From contig NW_020312102.1 of assembly GCF_002999335.1 (NCBI RefSeq), forward strand, positions 30,826-94,825: 64,000 bases of DNA, written 5' to 3'. Source of the stretch: Cyclospora cayetanensis. Taxonomy: Eukaryota > Apicomplexa > Conoidasida > Eucoccidiorida > Eimeriidae. Below, in pieces: positions 1-12,374 of this stretch (position 1 is the stretch's first letter; every line of letters begins with the position of its first letter). Under the pieces are notes generated by a model. That model saw only the letters and a program-made list of their open reading frames with translations, made no database searches and had not been told where the DNA came from. The translations under genes were made by a program, and so were the position numbers.

Positions 1-1925
1 GCGGTGTGCAGCCGCAGCTTGCCTCCGCAACTTGATACAGCGCTGCCAGATCGCGGGGTGCTTGCTGCATGCCTCTCCGCGTTTTGACCCCGAAGGGCTA
101 CAGGCAGCAAGTTGTGCTTAAAATAAAGGCCCTGAAGCCCTTACTTTGGTTGGCGTAAAACAGCGGACTCGGCCAGTAGGCTGTAGGACGCCTTCTGTCA
201 GTTTAAGCGGCCTTGTTGCACCCGCATGTGCAGTAAGTGGTGCGGAAGAGAACTGCAGCGTGCGAGGCTCTGCCCGACAAATCTGATCCGGCAATCAGCA
301 AATAGTCCCTTTGCTTGTTGCTGCTTGGTGTGGAATGCTGGGGAGTCAGTGCATGAGAGCTTCTCGCTCTCAAAGCCGTTTCCTTGTAGAAACTGATGTG
401 GCCCTCTCGATTTCTTCTTGCTTAGCCACTTGTTTCCACAGCACTTTCCCCCTTGCCGTTCTGTTGTCTCTGCTGGATCCTCGTGGGGAGACGCCGCTTC
501 CGAGCGAAAGGTCGCTGCCCCCCTGTCGAGGTGCACCGCAAAAGCTTCTCTTAGCACGAGTATCGTTTTGGGGCTCTGTGGTCCCCCTTGCTTCTGACGG
601 CATCGGATGTGAGGCCCCCCTGGCTAAATAAAGCACCCCCAAATGCTGAAAAGATGGTTCGTGTTGCAAAATACGGGGATTCACGAGAATCCCCGCATTC
701 TCCTGAATGTGTAGGGTCAATCATCACCACGCGGCCAGGTGCATAGAGGCTCTTCGGTTTTAGCTAGCTTAGAAAAAGGGATCGTGGACGACACTGAAAG
801 GCCCGAGCTTTGAGAGCTTATCTTTTCTCTTCCTGGCGATCAGAACCGATGTGTGTGTGTGTGTATATGTATGTGTGTGTGGGTGTGGGTGTATGCACTC
901 CCCAGCTGAGAGGCCTGTAGCTAGATTAAGGTGCAAAAAGCGGCGCATAAATGAAGCATAGCAGCCACGCACCGTTGTCCACTTCCTACTACTACGAAGT
1001 GCACCATTGCACATCCGGCCTTTGCACATTTGCTGCAATGTTCTTCGCTTCCTGCTTGAAGTTTACCCCTTGGCTCTCTCTGTCAGGTTCCCGCGCGCAA
1101 AAGGATCGATCTTTGCTTTCTTGTGGGCGCGGCGAGAAGGCCCACCGCAGCAGCTCGTCAGCCTAGCCCTCCAGCCTTGACTACAATTAATGGGTATCTC
1201 AGAGCGTTGCTTCCAGGCATGTTAAGAGTCAAATAAAAGGCCTCGGATGCTAACGATACCATGCTCTGCAACTTGCAGTGCAACGGCAGAACCCGCCTCT
1301 ATCTCAAAAGAATCAAAATTGAGATCCCCAAATGCCTTTGCATAAAGCAGCACGTTTCTATACGAACTTCTGCCCAACTGGCTTCCTCAAGGGCTGCACT
1401 GCAGGCCTCCTCTCTCCAGAACAGACCTGATGTGTAAAACTGAGATCTGTTAGCTGGAAAACGAATTGGCTGTCTCTTTTTAATGGAGTCAGCATCAGCC
1501 AATTTAGGGTACACGTCCTCTTACGAAGACCCAAGCGTGTATTTTGACATCTGCTTGATGTAGCCCAAACTCCAAGGCCTCTTTACTATGGTAAGACGGA
1601 CAGCTGCATGCTCAGCAACAGCATCAGGCTCAACACTCATTGTGCTGAATCGAGTAATGTAGGCACGGCCGCGGCAATGGTGGACTGAAGTGCTGCTCGG
1701 CAGGTCCAAGATTATGCCATCAGCCAATCTGCCTGTTGCATGCAACGCATCGTATACCGATACAGCTGCTGCAGCTCACAACGGCGCGTATCTGTGTGCA
1801 TTTGGAATTTCACCCACACCCTAGGCATATATAATTGGGAATTGATAAAAAATGGATATCCGGTTTGGCTGTTTGCATGTTTTTTTTGTACAGCAGAGTT
1901 AGTCGAATACTTTATGCAGCACTTC
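1..1925. other. gene-poor, repeat-poor segment
   Basis: No open frame here resembles a known family, and the longest ones (about 100-120 codons) overlap on opposite strands. Apart from a short GT tract near 850-890 and a small hairpin near 674-696 (inverted copies of GGGGATTC), I see no structure. Trinucleotide runs typical of coding DNA elsewhere in this window are absent. Confidence 0.6.
849..893 (+). repeat. GT/GTAT microsatellite
   Basis: Short alternating GT tract with interspersed TATGTA and GGGTGT units. It is isolated in otherwise complex sequence and does not lie in a recognisable intron. Confidence 0.7.
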
Positions 1926-1929
1926 TTTG

Positions 1930-2570
1930 TGTGGGTGTGCCAGACGATTTATGCAACTTACCTGTGAATGCTGGAAGTACTGTGAAGGTCAAGAAATGCT
2001 CATCCATGCGAGCCCTCTCCCCTCAAGTCGAAATTGCGAGAGGCGAGGGCAGAAACATCAAGCTCCTTTTTCATAAATTACCAATATTTCTTCTTGGAGT
2101 TTCGTGTAAACTCAGTTTAGTGTCTCCCCACGGAGGCCTCGAATGGAGCGTTACAGTGGTGGAACCACATGGGCTGACATCACTATTCCATAGCCCATCC
2201 ATTTGTTGCGGATGCAATGAAACGTCTTGTGTTCTAAACACAATCATACGGTCTCTGTCCAATCTATTTTATTGTCCAAAAAGCTTATTCTCTTTGGCAA
2301 CTGTCTAATGAAACTATCTCTGGCAGTGAAGTTTGATGATGCTGGTACTTCATTGAAGCGACAGATGCCGTCCTGCAGGCAGCTGCAAAAGCAGTAGCTT
2401 TGTAGCTGGTACGCGTGCATGACTCATCAGCTATTAAAATGCTTATGAGTGTGTCGATGAGGAGGTGACGACCACGAATGTATGACGATGGAAAAAATTG
2501 GCAAATGCTCAAAGATGTCAGCCAGTAGAAGATGTGCCGTGCTTTATATTTCCAGTGTAGATAAGCAAGT
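1930..2570 (+). repeat. left arm of a ~0.6 kb inverted repeat
   Basis: This segment reappears in reverse orientation at about 3060-3693, with scattered substitutions and small indels. Its minus strand holds two open stretches that the plus strand of the other arm also encodes. One runs from about 2476 down to 2285 and begins RGRHLLIDTLISILIADESC; the other lies at about 2262-2071 and contains VSPCGSTTVTLHSRPPWGD. Both stay open in both arms, which suggests a formerly coding element copied and inverted. I do not recognise the protein. A dead transposon fragment is the simplest explanation. Confidence 0.8.
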
Positions 2571-3059
2571 GCTCGTTGCAGCATGAACATCAAACCAAAA
2601 AGCACTTCAACGGTGTCACTGTTAATGGTTAAGGCATAAGGATACGTGCAGTGATTCACCCCACAAGCTTTCAGGCGAACCCACCAGTCGCCTATTTACG
2701 CAGAAACAGCGCAGCAGCAGGCTTTGGGAGATCTACGAAAGGTTTAGCAGGCAAATTCAAACTGTGGCTCGCAAGCGCCGAAATGCAGAAGAACAGCTTC
2801 CTTATCAACGACATATTTAAGGTCTACCCGAATTGTCCGGTCATATGGTCACACGAGGCCTAGCGGCGTAGCTATTAAACAAGCAAACGGTGAGCCTTTT
2901 GAATATGATGGAGTACTTGATATTTCGCAAGCAAACTAGATGAACCCCCGCATCGTTTGGCTGAACAGAAAGAGCCAAATGGGGTTTTGAGCCTATGGAA
3001 TCTGGGCATGTGCCACCTGGTCCTAGCCCACAATCCAAGGTGGACGCGATCACTTCTTT

Positions 3060-3693
3060 CTCTACATTCAGGGGTACAAAGCACAGCACATCTTTAACTG
3101 GCTGATGATATCTTTGAGGACTTGCCAATCCTTTCCATCGTGATACATTCGTGGTCGTCACCTCCTCATCGACACACTCATAAGCATTTTAATAGCTGAT
3201 GAGTCATGCACGCGTACCAGCTACAAAGCTACTGCTTTTGCAGCTGCCTGCAGGACGGCATCTGTCGCTTCAATGAAGTACCAGCATCATCAAACTTCAC
3301 TGCCAGAGATAGTTTCATTAGACAGTTGCCAAAGAGAATAAGCTTTTTGGACAATAAAATAGACTGGACAGAGACCGTATGATTGTGTTTAGAACACAAG
3401 ACGTTTCATTGCATCTGCAACAAATGGAAGAGCTATGGAATAGTGGTGTCAGCCCATGTGGTTCCACCACTGTAACGCTCCATTCGAGGCCTCCGTGGGG
3501 AGACACTAAACTGAGTTTACATGAAACTTCAAGAAGAAATATTGGTAATTTATAAAAATGGGAGCTTGATGTTTTTGCCCTCGCCTCTCGCAATTTCGAC
3601 TTGAGGGGAGAGGGCTCGTATGGATGAGCATTTCTTGACCTTCACAGTACTTCCAGCATTCACAGGTAAGGTGCACATGTCCTCTGGCACGCC
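3060..3693 (-). repeat. right arm of the inverted repeat
   Basis: Reverse-complement copy of 1930-2570. The shared blocks keep the same order, from the CACAGGTAAG junction near 3660 inward to the GTCGTCACCTCCTCATCGAC block near 3156. Identity falls off toward the ~490 bp unique spacer (about 2571-3059). The stop after the SLDSCQRE reading frame is conserved in both arms. No terminal direct repeats or target-site duplication are obvious to the eye. Confidence 0.8.
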
Positions 3694-5511
3694 AGCACAC
3701 AAACTTGATTCTTTTCCATGATATAGAACCGTCCCTGCAGTGTAGCGAAAATTTTTGAAGCACCGAACTCGGTGATCAGCATTTTAGCAAGATGTAAAAC
3801 AGCATCGAGGATGTAGTGGGAAGTACAAATGTGTGCCTCAGGATCCTACATCGCGCTTCTTGTGTGCCAGAAATAGTTACTCTGAGCAATAGGCATTGAC
3901 TGAGTGTGGTTCTCATGGTGGAGATGTTCTGTACACTGAGGTTCATGCACTTACACTCGAGAATGTTCACGAATCTGCACATCCTTTCTCAGGCGATTTG
4001 GGCCTTTGACACTGATCATGCTGCATGCATCAGCTGTATTTGCATGTAGAGGTTGCCATATAAGGAGCGAATGCCCTAGTGCACTAGTGCGTACTTCGAT
4101 ATGTTTGACACATTTTTCTCTTTTGTAATCTCGAGGCAGAGGTCTCACACATTCCTACGCTCAGACAACAGCGATCCATCGCACTACCCGGTCGCGTTGC
4201 TTGTGGCCTGGTTCGTTGTTGGCAAGCGAATACATGGTACTTTTTCTCCATTTCTCTTTAAAGTCGGATACCACTCCGCCCTTTTTATCCGCACTGTTTT
4301 ACCGCTTCTGAGTGCTTGGGGAGTAGCGATAAAGCGGGAAATCTTCCACTATCTTGCACGCAGTTGGTCTCAACAGGCAAGTTTAAAGGCGATACCGCGC
4401 GTTTTGGAATGGGTAGGAGAGTGTAGAGGGATAAGGCACACTCCGCTGGCACTTGCTACTTTCGTTTGACCGTTATTGCTCCTCCTTTATACGAAGCGGA
4501 GTTAGTTTAATGCGACAAGCATCAATGCTATGTGGCGGAGTGCCAGTCGCTGCGTGCAACTACTGGTAGTAAATGTTCAATGTGTCTATAGAGTCGAAGA
4601 TCGCGCCCTGACTAGTCCACGTTCCTCATGCCGTCATGCCAGAGCTCGGAGGGTAACGGCCAGGGATTGGAGAGCGCTCGCTTGGCAGAGCGCTCAGTAA
4701 ATTGGTCAATGGCGATACGATAGGCAGGTAGCCAGCAAGGGAACTTGTACGATTTCTAACTAGCTAATATTAATTTCTCCCCCTTTATGATCTTACTGTT
4801 CTTGGAGCCCTATGGCCTTTCTGGGGAGGCAGGTAGATATGGCACGTCCAAACTCGATGCTGCCGGTAGAACCCTACCTTTGCATGCCAGCGTAAAGATC
4901 TAGAACCGCGCAGGGATCATCCGCCTAAGCCTTATCCTGATGCGTTATTAGCATTGAAGAAAAGAAATCTGGTAGCGCACAGACGATAGCAGTGTTGCAC
5001 CCAGTGCTGCAACTATGCTCGCAAGGCATGCTAACCAATGAGCATATCGTTGTGAATGTTTTCATGCCTAGAGACGCATGCAGTGTTAGGAGCACGCGAC
5101 TATATACCTTGTCCGCCTTTCTATTTTGGGGTTAAAAGATAGGGTTGTTACAGTAACAGCTGCAGCATTTCCTGGCACCAGGTGCAGCGCCAACTGATCC
5201 GCATAGAGTGCGCACACGGACGGCCATCCATCCCATCATTGACCGTTGCTTCCGTAGTTCGGGGTTCTGTCTGAACTACCTGCTTGCCGTCCCCCAATTC
5301 AGTCAACACAGATGAAGTGCGCTTTTACTCTTTTTGTCTGGCGTTTCTGCTGCTTCTGTCCGTTCGCGTATCTGCTCCCGGCGCCTAGCCCGCTGTACGA
5401 GACTCCATTGCACTCGTTCTTCCTCAATCTGGAGCGACGGTTCTTCTCAGGTTGAGTGGCCGGCAGTCAAAGGACGTGTAAACACTGGCACCTGTAACTT
5501 GTGATTGTAAA
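3694..5511. other. no supportable gene
   Basis: The only long frame is 4101-4469 (plus, 122 codons, ATG start). It has no recognisable domain, and an antisense frame overlaps part of it (3951-4148). There are no trinucleotide runs, splice-bounded coding blocks or microsatellites. I see nothing to annotate. Confidence 0.5.
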
Positions 5512-5852
5512 ATGGCAGCCATATGCGCCGCTAGGCCCCACCTGGCGGGGGCAACTCTTCTTCTAGCCTTCTGGAGGTCCCTCTATCCGTGCCTCATTGC
5601 AGCTGCTACTCCCCTTTCTCCTTTCTCATGGCGCGCTTCAAGGCGTGCACCTGTCGATACGTCGCTTGCAACGGGGGGCTCCTTGTTGGAGGGGGGAACT
5701 CTGTTCGATTTTCGCTGTTTCTCGAGGCGTCGTTTGTTTCACAAGAGAGTTCCATTGTTTCTGCGATGGGGTGGCAAGTGCAGCACGATGCCGTCTCAAC
5801 GCCTTGCCTCAAAATGTGAGGTACGAGCCGACACAGTTTCCTGCTTCTCTAC

Positions 5853-8352
5853 GTGTTTCTCGTCGTGGCTGCAGCCATCTGTACTCTCGTGAGCTGTTAT
5901 GTGGCCCTAAATGCGCGCCTGACACCGGAAGCCTTCATGTCAATGCCGTCTCAGCGCTTGCTGGCCGCAGATCTGAACAAAGGCGCTTGTGGAGGCGATG
6001 CGGATGCAGGCAACCTTTCCACCGGCGTAAGCACACTCAAAGGCACTAGCGGCACGAGTTCACTAACAGGGAAGGCAGCAGCAGCAGCAGCAGCACAGCT
6101 AGCAGAGACGGCAGCAGCCCTTGCCACGCCTGTATCAGAGATGGCACCTCCTCTGGATGCTGCAGCGCAGCAGCAGCAGTTGCTGCACTTATCATGGGAA
6201 GATACTTCGGAGTCAACCAACGAGGAAAGATGGGAAATCGCTCAAGCAAAGCGCACGATCACTCGTGTACCTTCCGCCATTGACGGGATTGAGAAGGCCT
6301 TAGACAATACAAGTGCTTGGCCAACGTACGAGCAAAACTGCCGTATTCCGGCAGCTCTTAGCGGTTGCCCCTGCTCTGGCGCTCCTGAAAAAATGTTAGG
6401 GATGCAGTGGCTTGCCATCTCGAGTGGCAAGAACGCTTTCCAGAGCACAAAGCACATCAACAAAGCAATTCGAAGGCTCTCAAGCGCGTCAGCAGAAGCA
6501 AGGAGCAAATGCCTCTCCAGATGCTGTTGCAGATATTTAGGGCCGAAACACATTCGCTTGTCATCATGCCTGCTGCTGCAGCTGCGCTTGCGGCAGCCAG
6601 ACATACCAACGCAAAAGGGCTAGGGGCTCAAGCGCCAGCCACTGAGGAAGAGGCTCTGCGCATCTTTGCCTTAGTGACTAGACAAACGAAAGCACTGACC
6701 GCCCTCGAACTAAGCCTCTCCCAAATATGCAGCCAAGGAACTACCACGGGAAGACTTTCAAGAACAATCAGGCGGAAGCTGCAGAAGCAGCAAACTGCAG
6801 CAAAGCGGGCTCTGGTACGGGCAGGAGATCTCGCTTTGGTCTCGAAGGCGCAAGGATGGCTCCTACTGCAGCATCCACGAAGGCAGCCTAACAAAGCTGC
6901 ACGAAGGAGTTGAAGCAGCTGCTGCTACTGCTTCATGTATGAGTGCCGATGCTGTTGCTGCGGAAGGTGCAGACGCTGGTGCAGCAGAAGGTGGAGGCAC
7001 TGCTGCGACAGAAGGTGCAGGCGCTGCAGCGGCAGACACTTACAGAGAGCGCGGGAAAATTTCGTTTGCGTTTATTCTCTTCTTTGGGGAAGGTATCGGC
7101 AGGGCCGCAAGTCTAGGTGAAACGTCTTTTACAAGAGGGAAGGGCCTTAATTGCCGACGGAGAGGCAACGGTGCTTGTTGAGCCTTTAACGGTTCCCCAA
7201 AAAGTGGCCTGGTTATGTAAAGAAGCACATGACGCACTAAAGAAATACGTTGGAGCACTAGAAGAGAAAAGGAAGAAGCAGGGATATCAAGCTGCTGCTG
7301 CCACTGCAGCGTGTCAGGCAGCTCGAGTCAATCTGGTTGCTGCAAGAGCAGAGGTACGGCAGAGTTCTGCGGGCTTCGAGGATCTAAAGAAGCTACAGGA
7401 GCATTTTGACGCAGCAGAAGCAGCAGGACTTGCCTCGCTAATCCCGCAGACCGTACGAACGCAGCTTCAACAGATAGTTTCTCAAGTATCTGAGGTGGCG
7501 AGAGCGTTAGCTATCCGAGTTGCCAAAGTGTGGACTCAAAGCCTTGATGAGGCAATCGGTGCCGAAGCAGGCGCTCTGCCATCGACGGCTTCAGGCGTAC
7601 ATAGCTCGGTGTCGCAAGTGCCTACTCTAGGTTCCTCTTCCTCTCCAGGGTCGATTCCTGTAGGGCTTCCTGGAGCGGTGCCATCATCTGTACCTACGAG
7701 TGCGCTTGACATGGCATTGAATTATCTTTTCGCTTCTTTAAGGTCCAGAAGCGGCTGCAGAGCAAGCCGGAGACATGGCATGCCAGACCGCCCCACTAGT
7801 TCAAAGGCCTCTTCCCCAGGTCCCGTTGTTCCCTGAGAGCGTCGAAACAGCACAAGCCTTGGATGTGCAGGCTTCGATTGAAGCTGCTGCGCAAGTCTGG
7901 GTGCCTGTAAAGGCACTTGCTGGAGAGAGCGTCGAAGTACTGTCATTTGAATACAGCTTATTTCAGCCAAAGCCTTGGGGAGCTCGTAGTTGGCACTCCT
8001 CAGTGTGGGCACGGCTTTTGTTTCTTCCGAGGAAGTGCTTTCTCAGTACATGGAATGCGAATCTAATAAGCGGTCTAACGCAGAATTTCAAAGGCGCACA
8101 AGTAGGACCTGTATGCTGGGGCGGCAGCAGCAGCATTGCGCGACCGGACACGCTGGGCTGCGAGTATGCCAACAGGAAGTCCTCTGGATTTACCATTCGA
8201 TTGTTTCACGGTTGTTTAGTACAGTTACTCGCGGAGTATCTGAAGTCGTGCGCTGCGAGTTCACAAGACGCATTCCAGGGGGCGTCGCACGTGAATGCGT
8301 CCAAGGTCTCCTATTCAAGGCACTTGTTCCCCTAGACGATAAGGGGAAGTAA
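5853..8352 (+). CDS. possible multi-exon or decayed secreted protein
   Basis: I do not recognise the family. The plus strand shows successive coding-like blocks in different frames. The first, about 5835-6500, starts with a hydrophobic stretch (VFLVVAAAICTLVSCYVALN) like a signal peptide, followed by an Ala/Gln-rich part. Further blocks are 6560-6910, 6939-7100, 7126-7640 (Ala-rich amphipathic helices such as HDALKKYVGALEEKRKKQG) and 7743-7906. The final block, 8032-8352, ends in a stop. One intron is convincing: 7907-8031, with a GTAAAG donor, a TTCTTCCGAG acceptor and matching phase. Other frame changes lack a clear intron, so the locus may be a pseudogene. The start is unresolved: no ATG heads the hydrophobic block, and an upstream ATG lies at 5512 in another frame. 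Confidence 0.4.
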
Positions 8353-11041
8353 GACCGAGAGAAGCTCCTGCGCATCTCGAGGTGAGCCGAGAGCAGCCAC
8401 AGTCGATGTGGCAACAGCAGAGGCTGGTGGTACTGCTTTTGTGTCGCTGTGTGCGCTTATGGCCTTTGCACCTTGAAACAAAGTCAAAGCACAGTCCGCC
8501 TGGGGGTCTTTCTCCCGGTGGTATGGCGCATTGAAGCTGCCCGATGGTCCATTGCGTTGAGCGCAGCCGTATGGGAGTATACTCCCCCTCTTGATTATTA
8601 CTTTGATGTCAGGCTGTAGCCAGACTGTGCACCTCCACGCCGCTTAGTCCTTGGTGTGCTCTGTGCTTTTTCAAGTCGCACATATAAAGCTTTGGTCGTT
8701 GCCTGTGTGTGTGTGTGTGCTATTGCACAAGCTGAGAAATTGGCTGAAAGCGATGCCCGAAAAGGTTCTTGGCATTTTATGGTCTGTTCAGTATTGACCT
8801 CGGCAGTTCGTTTTCTGGTCCTGAAACCAAGGTTTCATACTTCCCCTCATCCGTTGAAACTGTCTGCCGAAGACTATCGCGCCTGCACTCGATGGGCTCT
8901 ATCCAGGGGTTGACCTCACGAGGAATGCTGTTCCGCCCTAGGCAACAAATGGGCTGCCTTCTAAACTTGCGCGTTAGATGCCTTTCCACTCGCCAGTACG
9001 CATGTTCCGCTCACGCGGATTTTGAAGTGAGCACCTGAGAGCTGCCAGTACGGTTGTCGCTATGTTCCTCGTGGTCGAAGGAGTCTAGCAGGCCCTAGTG
9101 GCTTTGCAAAGGTTCCTGGTTCCACTTGAGATCGACTCATGCCCGTCTTCTAGTAGTCTGAGTGCCATGAATGAGGACTTACTGAGTCGTAGCATAACAT
9201 TTCGCTTTTCTCCTTGGAAGTGGCCACTGCTGGCCGTTTGGCTCGCCCTCGCCTCGCGGCGCGTCCAACCAGATCGCCAAAACCCCTAGGAGAGATAGCC
9301 GAGCTCCCTTATCGAGTTAAAACTCCACTAGGTATATTAAGTGTCAATTCACAAGTAAGCTACTACTTGATTTAGCTGTGCTCTATGCTATTTTTGCAGA
9401 GTACGGTTACCCCAGTAGGGCAAAACTAAACTTGCCAGGAGCAGATGCGATATGCAACAGGGTGTAACACTCCATCTAGGGTATCAGCAGCAATGCAATT
9501 AGCTTTAGACCGAGCATAGGCTCAAAGAAAAGTTATTTCTTAGAGAAAAATTTTTACCTTTGGCTGTCTGAGCCCCATAGTTCCGACACAAGCGCGAAGG
9601 GACAGCTGATTTGTGGGTTGCTGCACCTTCCGACCACTCAACGAATTAACAGCTAGTTGCCGAGAGCGTCGAGCACACACGCACACAACATCGCATCCAT
9701 TTGTATCAAGTGAACAGTCCTCTCAACAAATGAGGTATGCAAACAAGCCAATTAGTCAACTTTCTACAGATTCTTACTTGAACATAACTAGTGTAATAAA
9801 AATGGTTTTAATGCGGCTTAACCCGCCAGGTCTTCCCCCTCATCGCAAAACACACGCCTCCGCGTGACGTATTTCCACCAGATACAAGCTCTGCGCGAGA
9901 CAGTGAAAGAGTTTTCGCCTGATCGCCACTACCAGGCTGCCTTGAATACAACGAGCACTGCAAATGAGAAAAGGAAAGTGTGCATCAACTGATAAGGTGA
10001 AATACGTGGAAACAAAAGGCACACACGCTACTCAAATTCGAACAGTAGACAGAAGCCAACATGGCCGTCGGGCCGCTGAAGTGCGTGAACCTCCTGCTAC
10101 GAGAACACAGAGGACCAGAAATAGCGTAAAGACAATCAAAATACGGACTGGCCCAGCAGCGCGTCAGCGCCTCATAGAGCAGTGTCTGTCTGCATGAAAA
10201 TAGACCCCGTGCATGTAGCACATTGTGTGTCAAAGCACTTAAGTGGCATAAGTAAGACTGTAGGATACCAGACCTGAGAGTGACTTAGCGAGAACATGTC
10301 TTTAAGTGCTAGCGCATAGATATGGGTGTAGTGAACACCTCAACACACGTAACCGGGCTTCCCCAGACCAGCTGAGCAACCGTGGAAGCTATTCCCCTAT
10401 AGCGTTAAACCCACCGTGGCCTCAAAGAACATGATCACATGCTTTATGCAAACGACGCCGATGAGTGAAGTCTGAATGTACAGGTGAGGGAGTCCTCCCT
10501 CACGCCGCTTTGCACCAGAGCAGGCCATCCTCAACGCCCTTCAAGATATAGCGGTAGTAGCGGAAGGAGGGTGCCAAAAGCAGAAAATCCATGCACTCTT
10601 TGAGGCAGAAGGGGAAGCAAACAGACAAGAGCGATTGTGCTACTCACCAGTGAGTTACTGGGACGCTGCGAGAGAGCGCTGGCGAACACGTTGGTGAAAC
10701 CCTCAATATATTAAGCACTAAAGCCGTAATGCAGGATGCGTCCTAGCCAACGATAAACTTTAGGATTTAAAAATTCCTAGAACACCTTTTGTTAGTTTTG
10801 ATAATATTGGTGGTCGGTCAGAGCAGTAAAACCACACTTGTATAATTAGTGCCGGCATTTCTTTGAAGCCCGACCAGACTGCTTACTTCCTTTTCTCACA
10901 CGGTTTGCCATCGTTCGAATTGGGTGATGCGATGAGAATAGGAAGCAATAATTTGGTGTTTTGAAGAATCTGGAGGGTGTTGGGAGGGCATAGCACCCAA
11001 CACTATGTCAAACATTTGCTGATAGCAAGAAATGGCCCTCA
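8353..11041. other. no supportable gene
   Basis: Only short overlapping frames occur (longest under 90 codons), without domains, splice logic or compositional bias. A short GT tract sits near 8705-8721. If the reverse-transcriptase relic downstream was once a full element, its integrase would have been encoded on the minus strand here, but I could not find one. Confidence 0.5.
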
Positions 11042-11818
11042 TTAACGGGCAGCGCATGTACCGGGAAAACTACGAGGCGGCTTTAACAACTTCCTTGTTG
11101 TTGTACTAGCCTTCTCTGGCCAAGTGGCAGACTGCGATCCCCTAAGCAGATCAGTTAAGGGAGCACAGATCCGAACAATTTCAGGAATGAAATCTTGGTA
11201 ATACAATATAAGCCCATACAGCTTCCCCACCTCCTTGCGGGTTTGCGAAAACAGGTGCCACACCTTCAGTGATGTAACCTTTTACCTGGTCCTGTTCGAC
11301 TTGTAAAGATGAAGCATGAGATCTCAGAAGCACAACTTTCCTTGTAAGCAAAACGCTTGTGCGCGGTCACATGCCACTCCTTGATCCGCAACAGCTGATG
11401 CACAAGTCGTAGGCGCTCGCAGGGCTCCCGATTACCTCGGCTGAACACCAAGGCGTCGTCCATGTAAATAGCCATGCACTTCTCCTTACTTGGCTCATAA
11501 AAACTTGACTAATTTGCCGAAGTAGCCCACCTGAGACTTTAACCGATCCAAGCGCCATTTAGGTATACTCCGGCCTGTGAGTGCGAGCGAGGAACGCCGT
11601 ATTCTTTTGTGATCAGGGTGCTGTAAGTAAGATTCTAGGATGTCAAATGCCGAGTAGACTGCTGGGCCGTGTATTTTGCCATGCGATCCACCATTACAAC
11701 AATATAAGTTATTTAGAACTTCTGTTTCGAAGTAATATCTCTGAGGCTTGAAGTTAGCGCACATGCGCCACCGTGCGTCTGTTTCTATGCACCAACACCA
11801 GGACATGCCCAAGTGCAC
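11042..11818 (-). pseudogene. Ty3/gypsy-type reverse transcriptase relic
   Basis: Read on the minus strand from 11818 down, three overlapping broken frames carry the hallmarks of a Ty3/gypsy polymerase in the right order. WRMCANFK (near 11765) corresponds to the start of the fingers. AFDILESYLQHPDHKR (near 11650) fits the first catalytic-aspartate region. The catalytic box IYMDDALVFS lies near 11470, with YMDD at about 11466-11455. KLYGLILYYQDFIPEI...APLTDLLRG (near 11220) matches the linker between RT and RNase H. Frames change at least twice and the RNase H and integrase parts are not seen, so it cannot be active. It lies in a repeat-poor segment, with no long terminal repeats visible. Confidence 0.8.
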
Positions 11819-12081
11819 TGATCATTTCATGCACTTTGCCATTTTCCAACGGATTACCCGCATGCTGTGCAACCTCCTCCTCATGCTGTGCGGCCTTCCG
11901 ATACAGCGTAACAAAGCTTGGACCCAATAAGGCGAATAGCTCAACATGGTGCGTCCGACTCTACTCTCCTCACCTTAGATGGAATGAGCGTTGTTTAAGA
12001 AAACAAAGAGACGCGTCTACCTAGCACTTCCTGGAACAATAACCTCTACGATCAGCTGTGATTGCATGAGTTCTATTGGGT

Positions 12082-12374
12082 CTACCATGGCACTCGTGCG
12101 ATTACGCCATTGTCCATGAGTCCAGCATAGACGCCGCAGGTCAATCTTATGTGATCTATTCCGATTTGAAATGACATTATAACTACCAAAGCCTTGCCGA
12201 TCCTTGCGCTCTGCAACCCCTCAGCAAACGAAAGTCCAAGGGATTGCGCTCCCGAGGGAACAAAAGGCAGATATAAAATTTCCGCCGTCTCCTTGGATAA
12301 CAGATCCACTTAACATTCAGTGTTGAGCCATGTAAGCAATTCTGGACCACGAATCTAAACTTATACCAGGGCAT
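12082..12374 (-). pseudogene. possible upstream part of the same retroelement
   Basis: Two overlapping minus-strand frames (12374-12183 and 12309-12082) lie upstream of the reverse-transcriptase relic on the same strand, where the N-terminal polyprotein would be expected. I see no retropepsin DTG triad or zinc knuckle. The assignment rests only on position and orientation. It may equally be chance open frame. Confidence 0.2.

Noticed and set aside
4101..4469. 122-codon plus-strand frame with aromatic-rich sequence
   Set aside because: No domain, partly overlapped by an antisense frame, and located in gene-poor DNA beside repeats.
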